This document shows, in pieces, positions 17,214-24,984 of a stretch of DNA of 39,348 bases. The notes beneath the pieces were generated by a model that made no database searches, was not told the origin of the DNA, and saw only the letters and a list, made by a program, of their open reading frames with translations. The DNA is from Chloroflexota bacterium. Its GTDB lineage: Bacteria > Chloroflexota > Limnocylindria > Limnocylindrales > CSP1-4. Position 1 is the first letter of the stretch; each line of letters opens with the position of its first letter. The position numbers were made by a program, and so were the translations under genes. The stretch spans positions 1 through 39,348 of the forward strand of contig JAJYLZ010000032.1 in NCBI GenBank assembly GCA_021787395.1, written 5' to 3'.

Positions 17214-18200
17214 GTGCCCAACCTGCCGAGCCCTCGACGCCTCGCGCCGGCCGCCGGCCGACCTCGCCGGGCCTCGCCGCCCCCGCCCCGGGTGGCGGTC
17301 GTCGGCGACCTCGTGCTCGACGTCGTGCTGGCGCCGGACCGCGACCTCGCCCGGGGCACCGACGTCACCGGACGGGTCGTCCTGCGCCAGGGCGGCTCCG
17401 CCGCCAATACGGCCCGCTGGCTCGGCCGGCTCGGGATGCGGCCCTCGCTGGTGTGCGCGGTGGGCCGGGACGCGACGGGGCGGGCGCTCGTGGCCGACGT
17501 GGCGGCCGACGGGGTGGACGTGAGGGCGGTCCGCGTGGCCGGGGCGCCGACCGGTCGGATCGGGGTGCTCGTGGAGCCGGGCGGCGAGCGGTCGTTCGTG
17601 ACCGAGCGGGGCGCGGCGCTCCGGCTGCGCCCCGAGGACCTGCGCCCGGAGTGGTTCACCGGAGCCGCCGCCGTGCACCTGCCCGCCTACTCCCTGCTCG
17701 ACCAGCCGCTGGGGCTGGCGGGCATGGCCGCCGCGCGGCTCGGCCATGCTGCGGGCGCGCTGGTGGCGGTCGACCTCTCGTCATCGGCGCCCCTGCTGGC
17801 CAACGGGCGCCGCGCCGCCATCCGGCTGATCGAGGAGGCGGCCCCCGACCTCCTGTTCGCGACCCGCAGCGAGGCCCGGGCGCTGCTCGGCCCGAAGCGC
17901 GAGGAGCGCCTGCTCGACCTGGCGCCGGCCGCGGTGGTGAAGCGGGGCCGCAAGGGGGCCACCGTGCTGCTGCGGCAGGGCGGCGACGCGCTCCGCCTGG
18001 AGGTCGCCACCACGCCCGTCAAGGCGGAGGACACCACCGGCGCGGGCGATGCGTTCGACGCCGGGTTCCTGGCCGGCTGGCTCGTTGCGCGGGCGAAGGG
18101 CCTGGTCGAGTCGGCGGCGCTCCAGCGGGGGGCCGCGCTCGGGAACCGGACGGCCCTGCGGCAGATCTCGTCGCGGCCGCCGGAGCTGTCGATCGGCTAG
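17214..18200 (+). CDS. PfkB-family carbohydrate/nucleoside kinase (possible pseudouridine kinase)
   Basis: A 328-residue ribokinase-fold kinase. The first 25 residues are Pro/Arg-rich; then VAVVGDLVLDVVLAP, GGSAANTARWLGRLG (substrate-binding Gly-Gly), and DTTGAGDAFDAGFLAGWL near residue 268, which holds the PfkB signature with catalytic Asp in GAGD. It phosphorylates a sugar or nucleoside hydroxyl with ATP in the cytoplasm. The only hint on substrate is that pseudouridine-5'-phosphate glycosidase (psuG) lies 2.3 kb downstream; PsuK, the partner of PsuG, is a PfkB kinase. The convergent S9 peptidase gene separates them, so this is suggestive only. Ribokinase- or adenosine-kinase-like activities remain possible. 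Confidence 0.85.
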   Translation: MPNLPSPRRLAPAAGRPRRASPPPPRVAVVGDLVLDVVLAPDRDLARGTDVTGRVVLRQGGSAANTARWLGRLGMRPSLVCAVGRDATGRALVADVAADGVDVRAVRVAGAPTGRIGVLVEPGGERSFVTERGAALRLRPEDLRPEWFTGAAAVHLPAYSLLDQPLGLAGMAAARLGHAAGALVAVDLSSSAPLLANGRRAAIRLIEEAAPDLLFATRSEARALLGPKREERLLDLAPAAVVKRGRKGATVLLRQGGDALRLEVATTPVKAEDTTGAGDAFDAGFLAGWLVARAKGLVESAALQRGAALGNRTALRQISSRPPELSIG

Positions 18201-18234
18201 GGCGTCCCTTCCGGGCGCGCTCGCGACCGGCCGC

Positions 18235-20271
18235 TCAGCCCCGCACGAACCGCTCGAACCAGTCGAGCATCCGCGTCATGCGGTCGATCCTCCGGTCGAT
18301 CCGGCCGGTCGCCTGGGCCACGTGGTACTCCTCGGGGTAGAGCACGAACTCCACCTGGCGGCCGAGGTGGCGCAGCGCGACGAAGTACTGCTCGTTGTCC
18401 GAGGCCGGGCACCGGCGGTCGCTCTCCGACTGGAGCATCAGCAGCGGCGTCCGCACGTTCGCCACGTTGCGCAGCGGCGACTGGCGCCACAGCTGGTCCA
18501 CGCCCTCCGGCGTGGTGGGGTCTCCCATGCGCGCGGTGCGGCAGTACTCGGGTCCGCAGTCGCTGCCGGCCCACGCCGAGATCTGGTTGGTCACGCCGTT
18601 CTCGGACACGGCGGCCCGGAACCGGTCGGTGGTGCCCACCAGCCAGTTGACCATGAACCCGCCGTACGAGAGCCCCAGGGCGCCGAGCCGCTCGGGGTCG
18701 GCGAGGCCCAGCGAGATCGCGTGGTCGAGCGCGGCGTGGACGTCGTCGGCGTCGGGCCCGCCCCATGCCCCCAGCTGCGGGGCGATCCACTCCCGGCCAT
18801 AGCTGGCCGAGCCTCGGATGTTGGGCAGGACCACGCGGAAGCCGCGTGCGCACAGCAGCGCCACCTCGAGGCTGGGCGCCGGCGACCAGGCGCCGAGCGG
18901 CCCGCCGTGCACGTCCACGACCGTCGGGAGGGGACCGTCCCCGGCTCCGGCCGGCGAGGCGATCCAGGTCTCGATCGGCCCGCCGGGCCCCGGCGCCTCC
19001 ACCGTCCGCATCTCGGGCCAGGCCACGCCGTCCAGCCAGGCGCCGCCCATCGTCGTGAGCGGTCGGAGTCCGCCGTCGGGCTCGGCGAGGCACACCTCGG
19101 GCGGGCGGCTGCCCACGGTCGCCACGACCGCGATCGTGCCGTCCGCCGCCGCCAGGATGTTCGCCATCGCGTCGCCGCGCGCCGCGCGCTGCGGGTCGCC
19201 CAGGGGTCGGCCCGTGGACGGGTCCACGCGGAACCGCCACGGGTGCGTGCGTCCGCGATCGGTCACCAGGGCCACGATCTCGCCGGGAGCCGCCCAGACC
19301 GGGCCCGGCCGCTGGTCCACCATCCAGCCCGTGAGGTCGGAGTCGGCCCAGTTGCCGACCGGCCGGTCGAGGTCCGGCGCCAGCGGCCACGGTCCGCCGC
19401 TGCCGTCCGCCGGGGCCGCGTAGAGCGTCGGCGAGAGGTCGTCCGGGGCGTCCGCGTCGTCCACGCCGATGCCCGCGATGAAGCGGCCGTCGGGCGAGTA
19501 GGCCGGGGCGCGGACGGGGCCGGCCAGGGAGAGCACCTCGCGGGGCTCCCCGCCGTCGAGCGGCACCTCCCAGATGGAGGTGCGCGGGCGGCGGTCGGCG
19601 TCCGGTCGGGGGTCGGCGGTGACGGCGAGCGCCAGCCCGTCGGGGCGCCAGGCCGGCAGCCCCGAGACGCCGCCCGGGATGTCCGTGACCTGCCGGGGGG
19701 CGGAGCCGTCCTCCGCGGGGACGACGAACAGCTGCGCGTGCTGGTCGACATAGCCGGTCTCGTCCCAACGGTAGTCCATGACCGTGACCACCCGGGCGGT
19801 CGGCTCCGGCCGCGTGCCGTCGGCCCTGCGCGGCTGCTCGCCGACGATGAACCGGCTCGGGCCCGCGTCGGCGGTGAACGCGATCAGGCCGCCGTCGGGC
19901 GACCACACCGGCTGGCCCAGGTGCAGCTCGCCCAGGTCGAGCACGAGCGGCGCGTCGGCCGGTCCCGCGTCGGCGGGGACCACGGCCAGCTCGGCCCGAT
20001 CCGCGCCCGGGACCTTGCGCGTGAACGCGATCCGCTTCCCGTCTGGACTGATCGTCGGCTGGCGGTCGCGGACGTGTCCCGCGGTGACCTGGCGCGGCTC
20101 GCCGCCAGGCACCTGCGCGGCCCACAGGTGCGAGACGTAGTCCTCCCCCTCGACGGACCGCCGGGTGACGACGGCGAACGAGCCGTCGGGGGCGAGGTCG
20201 AGCTCCTCGAGCACCACCTGCTCGCGGAGGATCTCGGGCGTGGGCAGGCGCAGCTCGGTCGGGGTCGGCAT
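18235..20271 (-). CDS. S9-family prolyl oligopeptidase/acylaminoacyl peptidase
   Basis: A 678-residue cytoplasmic serine peptidase. The first about 400 residues look like a beta-propeller with repeated blade motifs (WSPDGGLIAFTAD, PTISPDGKRIAFTRK, AWRPDGLALAVTAD, YSPDGRFIAGI) that gates substrate size. The C-terminal alpha/beta hydrolase domain has VDVHGGPLGAWSP, LPNIRGSASYGREW, LGLSYGGFMVNWLVG (Ser), SESDRRCPASDNEQ (Asp) and YPEEYHVAQ (His). It likely trims short peptides or N-acylated peptides. The start ATG 20271 has TACGCT six bases upstream, a leaderless start. A perfect 98-bp duplication copies this promoter and the first 12 codons immediately upstream; the second copy is out of frame. 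The gene is convergent with the PfkB kinase, 34 bp apart. Confidence 0.92.
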   Translation of the reverse strand: MPTPTELRLPTPEILREQVVLEELDLAPDGSFAVVTRRSVEGEDYVSHLWAAQVPGGEPRQVTAGHVRDRQPTISPDGKRIAFTRKVPGADRAELAVVPADAGPADAPLVLDLGELHLGQPVWSPDGGLIAFTADAGPSRFIVGEQPRRADGTRPEPTARVVTVMDYRWDETGYVDQHAQLFVVPAEDGSAPRQVTDIPGGVSGLPAWRPDGLALAVTADPRPDADRRPRTSIWEVPLDGGEPREVLSLAGPVRAPAYSPDGRFIAGIGVDDADAPDDLSPTLYAAPADGSGGPWPLAPDLDRPVGNWADSDLTGWMVDQRPGPVWAAPGEIVALVTDRGRTHPWRFRVDPSTGRPLGDPQRAARGDAMANILAAADGTIAVVATVGSRPPEVCLAEPDGGLRPLTTMGGAWLDGVAWPEMRTVEAPGPGGPIETWIASPAGAGDGPLPTVVDVHGGPLGAWSPAPSLEVALLCARGFRVVLPNIRGSASYGREWIAPQLGAWGGPDADDVHAALDHAISLGLADPERLGALGLSYGGFMVNWLVGTTDRFRAAVSENGVTNQISAWAGSDCGPEYCRTARMGDPTTPEGVDQLWRQSPLRNVANVRTPLLMLQSESDRRCPASDNEQYFVALRHLGRQVEFVLYPEEYHVAQATGRIDRRIDRMTRMLDWFERFVRG

Positions 20272-20428
20272 CCACCGAGCGTAGCCCACGGCTCGCCGCC
20301 GCCGCTGGCCCGTCCCGGGCCGCACGCCCGCTCGGGCGTGGGCAGGCGCAGCTCGGTCGGGGTCGGCATCCACCGAGCGTAGCCCACGGCTCGCCGCCGC
20401 CGCTGGCCCGTCCCGGGCCGCACGCCCG
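20233..20428. repeat. Perfect 98-bp tandem duplication over S9 peptidase start
   Basis: 20233-20330 and 20331-20428 are identical base for base; they diverge just outside (20232 versus 20330, 20332 versus 20430). Each copy has the TACGCT box, ATG and the first 12 complete codons. The unit is not a multiple of three, so translation from the upstream ATG (20369) leaves the peptidase frame after copy two. Confidence 0.92.
20278..20283 (-). promoter_or_regulatory. Leaderless -10 box (TACGCT) of S9 peptidase
   Basis: TACGCT, six bases (CGGTGG), then ATG at 20271. A duplicate of the box lies at 20376-20381 in front of a decoy ATG at 20369. Confidence 0.55.
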
Positions 20429-20492
20429 CGCGGGCGGCTGGACCCGATGCGGCACGCCGCCCCGGGGCTCGCGGCGCCCCGCCGCTCGGGCG

Positions 20493-20498
20493 TACCCT
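20493..20498 (+). promoter_or_regulatory. Leaderless -10 box (TACCCT) of psuG
   Basis: TACCCT, six bases (CGCGGC), then ATG at 20505; no ribosome binding site. Confidence 0.58.
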
Positions 20499-20504
20499 CG
20501 CGGC

Positions 20505-21443
20505 ATGCTGCAACCCGACCGACTCGTCGTCGCCCCGGAGGTCGCCGACGCCCTCGCCGACGGCCGCCCCGTCGTCGCCCTCGAGTCCACGCTGATCAGC
20601 CACGGGCTGCCCTACCCGCAGAACGTGGAGGTGGCGTCGGCGTCGGAGCAGGCCGTGCGGCGCTCGGGCGCGGTGCCCGCCACGGTGGCCATGCGCGACG
20701 GCCGGCTGCTGGTCGGGCTGACCGCGGACGAGTTCGAGGCGCTGGCCGCCGCTCCCGCCGGCTCGGTGCGCAAGGTGTCGCGCCACAGCCTGGCCGAGGG
20801 CGCGGCGGCGGGGGGCTGGGCGGCGACCACCGTGTCCGGGACGATGATCGCCGCGCACGCCGTGGGCATCCGCGTGTTCAGCACGGGCGGCATCGGCGGC
20901 GTCCACCGCGGGGCCCTCGACGGGCCGAGCCCGTCCTTCGACATCTCGGCCGACCTCGACGAGCTGGCCCGGACCCCGGTCGCGGTCGTCTGCGCCGGGC
21001 CGAAGGCGATCCTCGACGTCCCGCGCACGCTCGAGTACCTCGAGACGCGGGGCGTCCCGGTGCTGGTCCTGGGCGAGGACGAGATGCCGTTCTTCTGGGC
21101 GCGCCGGAGCGGCATCAGGGCGCCGCTGAGCGTGCCCGACATCGCCGCCGCGGCGCGCGTGGTCGAGGCGCAGGCCGCGCTCGGCCTCGATGCCGGCGTC
21201 GTGCTCGCCAACCCCGCGCCCGCGGCCGACGCCCTCCCCGACGCCTACGTGCGCGAGATCGTCGCGCAGGGCGTCGCCGAGGCCGAGACGGCCGGGGTCC
21301 ACGGGCCCGCCACCACGCCCTGGCTGCTGGCCCGGATCGCCGAGATCACCGGCGGGGCGAGCGTCAGGGCGAACATCGCGCTGATCGTGGACAACGCGCG
21401 GGTCGGCGGGCTGCTGGCGGTGGAGCTGGCGACGGCCCGCTGA
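20505..21443 (+). CDS. psuG: Pseudouridine-5'-phosphate glycosidase
   Basis: Cleaves the C-C glycosidic bond of pseudouridine 5'-phosphate to uracil and ribose 5-phosphate, allowing recovery of the modified base. The 312-residue product is normal length. Motifs are VVALESTLISHGLPYPQN near residue 24 (catalytic Glu), VRKVSRHSLAEGAAAGGWAATTVSGTM (containing active-site residues), VFSTGGIGGVHRGA, FDISADLDELARTPVAVVCAGPKAILD, LETRGVPVLVLGEDEMPFFW and VLANPAP. The ribose 5-phosphate produced would feed the rpiB/tkt enzymes encoded at the left of this window. A PfkB kinase lies upstream and may be its pseudouridine kinase. Confidence 0.95.
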   Translation: MLQPDRLVVAPEVADALADGRPVVALESTLISHGLPYPQNVEVASASEQAVRRSGAVPATVAMRDGRLLVGLTADEFEALAAAPAGSVRKVSRHSLAEGAAAGGWAATTVSGTMIAAHAVGIRVFSTGGIGGVHRGALDGPSPSFDISADLDELARTPVAVVCAGPKAILDVPRTLEYLETRGVPVLVLGEDEMPFFWARRSGIRAPLSVPDIAAAARVVEAQAALGLDAGVVLANPAPAADALPDAYVREIVAQGVAEAETAGVHGPATTPWLLARIAEITGGASVRANIALIVDNARVGGLLAVELATAR

Positions 21444-21546
21444 TCCCGGCCCCTTGACCCCCGGGGCCGCCGGCCGCGGTGCCCGCTCGCTGTGGACCGC
21501 GGTCACCGGTTCCGCCGCCCCATACCCGCCCGCGCTCGCGGGCGCC

Positions 21547-21575
21547 TTGTTCCTGACCGGGGCGATGACTACACT
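21547..21575 (+). promoter_or_regulatory. Predicted sigma70 promoter upstream of duplicated-domain protein
   Basis: TTGTTC (21547-21552), 17-bp spacer, TACACT (21570-21575). Start of transcription near 21582 gives a leader of about 113 nt before the ATG at 21695. A 21-codon ORF with ATG at 21589 lies in this leader but has no ribosome site. Confidence 0.45.
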
Positions 21576-21694
21576 CGTGGCCACCGCCATGTTCCGCGGC
21601 AGCGAGCGGCGGGCGAGGGACCGTGGCCTGCTGGACCGGACCACCGGCTCGTAGGCCGGGAGCGAACGGGGCGGACGCTCCGCAAGGAGGCTCG

Positions 21695-22249
21695 ATGCGG
21701 ATCTACGAGGGAAGCCCGCGGCAGGACTTCGAGGAGGTCTTCCGCTCGATCGGCGCCTTTCTCGACCGCCGCGGCATGCGCGACATCCTGCTGCTCGAGG
21801 TGCCGGACGGCTACGTCGTGCAGGGCCTCGTGCTGACGCAGGGGTCCGGCAGCGCCTGGTCCGAGACGGTCGGCTCGGTCGCCAAGGAGACCCTGACCTA
21901 CCTCGACGAGGACATCGCCAAGTTCATGGAGGAGGCGGCCAAGCGGCGCGGCTCCAGCGATCCGCCGGGCAGCCCGCAGGCCGGCCCCCACGAGCGGGCG
22001 CTGCGCGTCATCGGGCGGTGGATGGACGAGCAGAAGCCGCGGGACGTGTTCCTGTTCGAGCAGGCGGGCGCCTACGTCGTGCGCCTGTTCGCGAGCGGCC
22101 AGTCGGACGCGCACCACGTGATCGCCGAGTTCACCGTCGAGGACGTGGAGGGCCTGGTCGCCGAGGCGTCGTCGCGTCGGGCCCCCAGCGTGCCGAGCCC
22201 CGCGGCCGGCGCGCCCGCTGTCGGGGCCGTCCCGCCACCCGGCCCGTGA
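21695..22249 (+). CDS. Unrecognised 184-residue protein with internal duplication
   Basis: I do not recognise this family. The ATG at 21695 has AAGGAGG four bases upstream, an excellent ribosome site. The protein has two related halves. Half one (about residues 8-84) reads FRSIGAFLDRRGMRDILLLE, then a GYVVQGLV strand, then a long helix TYLDEDIAKFMEEA. Half two (about residues 99-160) reads RVIGRWMDEQKPRDVFLFE, then AYVVRLFA, then FTVEDVEGLVAEA. Both have helix - RD hydrophobic strand - YVV strand - helix order, so an ancient tandem duplication is likely. There is no signal peptide, no membrane segment and no catalytic motif; the C-terminus is Ala/Pro-rich. The next gene is a small membrane peptide 61 bp on. 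A ligand-binding or protein-binding role would fit the fold pattern but is a guess. Confidence 0.8.
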   Translation: MRIYEGSPRQDFEEVFRSIGAFLDRRGMRDILLLEVPDGYVVQGLVLTQGSGSAWSETVGSVAKETLTYLDEDIAKFMEEAAKRRGSSDPPGSPQAGPHERALRVIGRWMDEQKPRDVFLFEQAGAYVVRLFASGQSDAHHVIAEFTVEDVEGLVAEASSRRAPSVPSPAAGAPAVGAVPPPGP

Positions 22250-22310
22250 CAGGGCCCCGGCCAGGCGGCACAATTCCGAGCATCACGTCGTAGCACAAGG
22301 AGGTCCGGCC

Positions 22311-22466
22311 ATGAAGGCGCTGCGGACTGTTGCGGTTGCCCTGGGGATCACCCTGGGCGCGATGATCGTGATCCCCCTGATCGTGCTGGCCGGGCTGTTC
22401 GTCTGGCTCAAGCTGACCGAGGAGGACGACGAGGAGGCGCTCGAGCTCGAGCAGGAGGGCGCCTGA
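22311..22466 (+). CDS. 51-residue single-pass membrane peptide with acidic tail
   Basis: An unlisted small gene with AGGAGG seven bases before the ATG. The peptide begins MKALRTVAVALG, continues as one uninterrupted hydrophobic stretch to FVWLKL (about residues 5-33), and ends in a strongly acidic tail of Glu/Asp (about residues 35-50). The N-terminus is positively charged, so the acidic tail would be outside or a bitopic orientation by the positive-inside rule. No family is recognised. It sits between the duplicated-domain protein and an EamA transporter on the same strand and may belong to their transcript. Confidence 0.72.
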   Translation: MKALRTVAVALGITLGAMIVIPLIVLAGLFVWLKLTEEDDEEALELEQEGA

Positions 22467-22515
22467 TCGCCACGGCCCGACGGCGGGACCGCCCGCCGGA
22501 ACGACGAGGTCGCCA

Positions 22516-23469
22516 GTGACGCCCGCCAGATCGGCGGGCGTCTCCGTGTCTGCGCGCGAGCTGCGGCTGGCCGAGGCCGGGGTGCTGCTCACGGTCCTGG
22601 TCTGGTCGGCCAACTTCGTGGTGGTCAAGGCCGCGATCGGCGTGCTGGGCCCGCTGACGTTCACCGCCTCCCGCTACACCGTCGCGGCGGTCACGCTGTT
22701 CGCGCTGGCCCGCTGGCGGTTCGGCGCCGTCCGGCGGCCGGGTCGGCTCACCCTGCCGCTGATGGGCCTGGGGATCATCGGCTTCGGCGCCTACCAGGTG
22801 CTGTTCACCGTCGGACTCACCCAGATCACCGCCGGCGACTCGGCGCTGATCATCGCCGCCTCGCCGGTGGCCACCGCGCTTCTGGCGAGCGCCGTAGGCC
22901 TGGACCGGCTGACGGCGCCCAAGCTGGCCGGGGCGCTGATCGCCTTCATCGGCGTGGCCGTCGTCATCGGGGCCGGCGCCGGGCTGCAGCTGGGCTCGTC
23001 GCTGGCAGGCGACGCCCTGACCCTGACCGCCGCCCTGCTGTGGGCCGTGTACACGGTGGCCGGGACGCGCGTCCTCCGCCACGTGGACCCGCTCACGGCG
23101 ACGGCCTGGACGGTGCTGGGCGGCCTGGTGTTCCTCGTCCCGTTCGGCGTCTGGGAGGTGCTCACCGCCCCGCCGGCCTCGGTTCCGCCTGCCTCCGTGG
23201 CGGGCGTCCTCTTCTCGGGGGCGCTCGCGGCGGGCGTCTCGAACGTGCTCATGTTCAACGCCGTCAAGGTGGTCGGGCCCACGCGGGCCTCGTCGATGCA
23301 GCTGCTGGTGCCAGCGGGCGCGGTGCTGCTGGGCGCCCTGTTCCTGGCCGAGCCCGTGGGCCTGGCCCAGCTCGCGGGGGGCGCCGTCATCGTGCTCGGC
23401 GTGGCCGTCACGCGGCGGGCGTCGGTCATGCCGGCGGCGTTCCGGGCCCGGCTCGGCCCGGCCGCCTAG
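22516..23469 (+). CDS. EamA/DMT-family transporter
   Basis: A 317-residue drug/metabolite-transporter superfamily permease with about ten membrane segments arranged as two EamA repeats: repeat one from LLTVLVWSANFVVVKAAIG (the typical WGxNF-like start), repeat two from LTLTAALLWAVYTVAG. Other signatures are FTASRYTVAAVTLFAL, ITAGDSALIIAASPVATALLA, GVAVVIGAGAGL and VGPTRASSMQLLVPAGAVLLG near the C-terminus. The family exports or imports small metabolites such as amino acids; the substrate is not predictable. The GTG at 22516 has GAGG just upstream; a GTG at 22543 is an alternative. The HAD phosphatase gene follows after 6 bp, so both are probably co-expressed. Confidence 0.9.
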   Translation: MTPARSAGVSVSARELRLAEAGVLLTVLVWSANFVVVKAAIGVLGPLTFTASRYTVAAVTLFALARWRFGAVRRPGRLTLPLMGLGIIGFGAYQVLFTVGLTQITAGDSALIIAASPVATALLASAVGLDRLTAPKLAGALIAFIGVAVVIGAGAGLQLGSSLAGDALTLTAALLWAVYTVAGTRVLRHVDPLTATAWTVLGGLVFLVPFGVWEVLTAPPASVPPASVAGVLFSGALAAGVSNVLMFNAVKVVGPTRASSMQLLVPAGAVLLGALFLAEPVGLAQLAGGAVIVLGVAVTRRASVMPAAFRARLGPAA

Positions 23470-23475
23470 ACGACC

Positions 23476-24240
23476 GTGGTCACGGCTACCGCCGCCGTTC
23501 CGCCGCCCGGTCCCTCCGAGCCGCCGCTCGCGCTGCTGGTGGACTTCGACGGCACCATCGCCCGCGGCGACGTGACCGCCGCCGTCATGCTCGCCAGCCT
23601 GCCTGCGGGGCGCCAGCTGCCGTGGCAGGAGGGCTCGCAGCAGTCCTGGCCCGAGATGATGCTCGAGGCGGCGGGCGGCTTCCCGCGCGACCCCGCGCCG
23701 CTGCTCGCGGCGGCGGCCAGGGTGCCCCTCGACCGGACCTTCGCCTCGCTGGCCTCTCGCGCCGCCGCCGCCGGCGTCGCGGTGGAGGTCGTGTCGGACG
23801 GCTTCGGGTTCTTCATCGAGCCCGCGCTCCGGCGCCTGGGCGCGGGCTGGGTGCCCATCGCGTCCGGCGCCACCGAGTTCGGGCCCGGCGGGCCCCGCCT
23901 GACGTTCCCGCACGGCAACCCGGCCTGCGGCGTGTGCGGCACCTGCAAGCGCAACCGCGTGCTCGCCCACCAGGCAGCGGGGCGACGGGTGGCGTTCGTG
24001 GGCGACGGCGAGTCGGACCGCTACGCCGCCGGCTACGCGGACGAGGTGTTCGCGAAGGACGGGCTGGTGGACATCTGCCGCGAGGGCGGCCTGGCGTACC
24101 GGACGTGGGCCACGTTCGATGACGTGCGCCGCTGGCTCGACGAGCAGCTGGCGGCGTTCGGGGCCGACCCCGCTGCACTGCCCGGCCCGCGGCCGCGGCC
24201 GCTGTTCTGCGGCCCGGAGGCGTGGGGCCCCGACCGCTGA
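23476..24240 (+). CDS. MtnX-like HAD-family phosphatase
   Basis: A 254-residue HAD phosphatase. Motif I is LLVDFDGTIARGD (nucleophile Asp and general acid Asp near residues 23-25), motif II is VVSDGFGFFIEPALRRLG, and motifs III/IV lie in FVGDGESDRYAAGYADEVFAKDG. A Cys-rich insert (NPACGVCGTCKRNRV) resembles the CxxCK element of MtnX, the 2-hydroxy-3-keto-5-methylthiopentenyl-1-phosphate phosphatase of methionine salvage. No other methionine-salvage gene is in this window, so the substrate is open. The GTG at 23476 follows the EamA stop by 6 bp. The Pro-rich C-terminal 30 residues are outside the HAD core. Confidence 0.82.
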   Translation: MVTATAAVPPPGPSEPPLALLVDFDGTIARGDVTAAVMLASLPAGRQLPWQEGSQQSWPEMMLEAAGGFPRDPAPLLAAAARVPLDRTFASLASRAAAAGVAVEVVSDGFGFFIEPALRRLGAGWVPIASGATEFGPGGPRLTFPHGNPACGVCGTCKRNRVLAHQAAGRRVAFVGDGESDRYAAGYADEVFAKDGLVDICREGGLAYRTWATFDDVRRWLDEQLAAFGADPAALPGPRPRPLFCGPEAWGPDR

Positions 24241-24270
24241 GACCGCCCCCCGGCCGGCGCCGGACGACCG

Positions 24271-24863
24271 CTACGCCCAGCCGTCCCAGTGCGCGAACTG
24301 CTCGAACGGGATCCAGCCGCGGCGCAGCGACGGCGAGCGGACGTCCGGCAGCGGGATCCCGACCGGCATCACGCCGATCGGCGTGAACTCGTCCGGGACG
24401 CCCAGCAGCTCGCGCAGGGGCGCCGCCCCGTCGACCGGCCCCGCGAAGCCGCAGCCCAGCCCCTCGTTGACCGCGGCCAGCATCACGGTCTGCATCGTCG
24501 CCCCGATGTCCACCCACCAGTAGGGGATCGGCCAGTCGGTCTCGCGCCCGTCCGCGTCGAGCTTGTCCGGCTCCCGGTAGCGGCGGTGGTAGACCTCCTC
24601 CGACACGCACGGGATGACTGCGCGGCGCACTCGCTGATCCAGCGGCCGAACTCGGGCTCGTACTCCGGCTCGCCGCAGGCGATCCCCACCTGCCGTCGGA
24701 GCCCGGGGTCCACGACCACGACGAGCCGCTGGCCCTGCGAGAACCCCGCCGAGGGCGTGCGCTGGGCGAGGCGGGCGATGCGCTCGATGACCTCGCGGTC
24801 AACGCCGCCGTCCACGAACCGGCGGACGGCGCGGCGGCGCATGACGACGTCGGCGAACTCCAT
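24271..24863 (-). pseudogene. Nitroreductase-family protein, broken by a one-base frameshift
   Basis: Flavin-dependent NAD(P)H nitroreductase-like fold. The N-terminal half is read in one frame from ATG 24863 (AGGAGG six bases before it): MEFADVVMRRRAVRRF, RTPSAGFSQGQ, then EFGRWISECAAQ. Past about 24617 that frame loses similarity. The remainder (VIPCVSEEVYHRRYREPDK, then PYWWVDIGATMQTVMLAAVNEGLGCGF and a C-terminal IPFEQFAHWDGWA) continues in another frame down to a TAG at 24271. The span is 593 bp; one extra base near 24619 (CAGGTC for CAGTC) would restore a 197-codon ORF reading AAQVIPCVSEE. It may be a true recent pseudogene or a sequencing/assembly error in a G run. FMN-binding residues in both halves look intact. 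Confidence 0.85.
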
Positions 24864-24932
24864 CGGCGGCCTCCTCTCCTCGTGGCCAACTGTCACATGA
24901 TCGACCGATCGACGGCGACGTGCCGGCCCGTC

Positions 24933-24961
24933 TTGCGGCTGCCGGCAAGCGGGAATAGCGT
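24933..24961 (+). promoter_or_regulatory. Predicted promoter of TAP-type hydrolase
   Basis: TTGCGG (24933-24938), 17-bp spacer, TAGCGT (24956-24961). Start near 24968 would leave a short leader containing AGGAGG (24970-24975) before the GTG at 24985. Confidence 0.45.
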
Positions 24962-24984
24962 TCGGCACCAGGAGGACAGGGCCC

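Noticed and set aside
20331..20428. Transposon or phage attachment duplication
   Set aside because: The 98-bp copies abut directly with nothing between them, and no transposase, integrase or terminal inverted repeats lie nearby; simple tandem duplication explains it.
21454..21654. 66-codon ORF (TTG start) after psuG
   Set aside because: It has a hydrophobic stretch but no ribosome site, a rare start codon, and it overlaps the predicted promoter at 21547-21575.
21589..21654. 21-codon ORF in the leader of the duplicated-domain gene, possible leader peptide
   Set aside because: No ribosome site and Arg-rich composition that any GC-rich frame could give; no attenuator hairpins seen.
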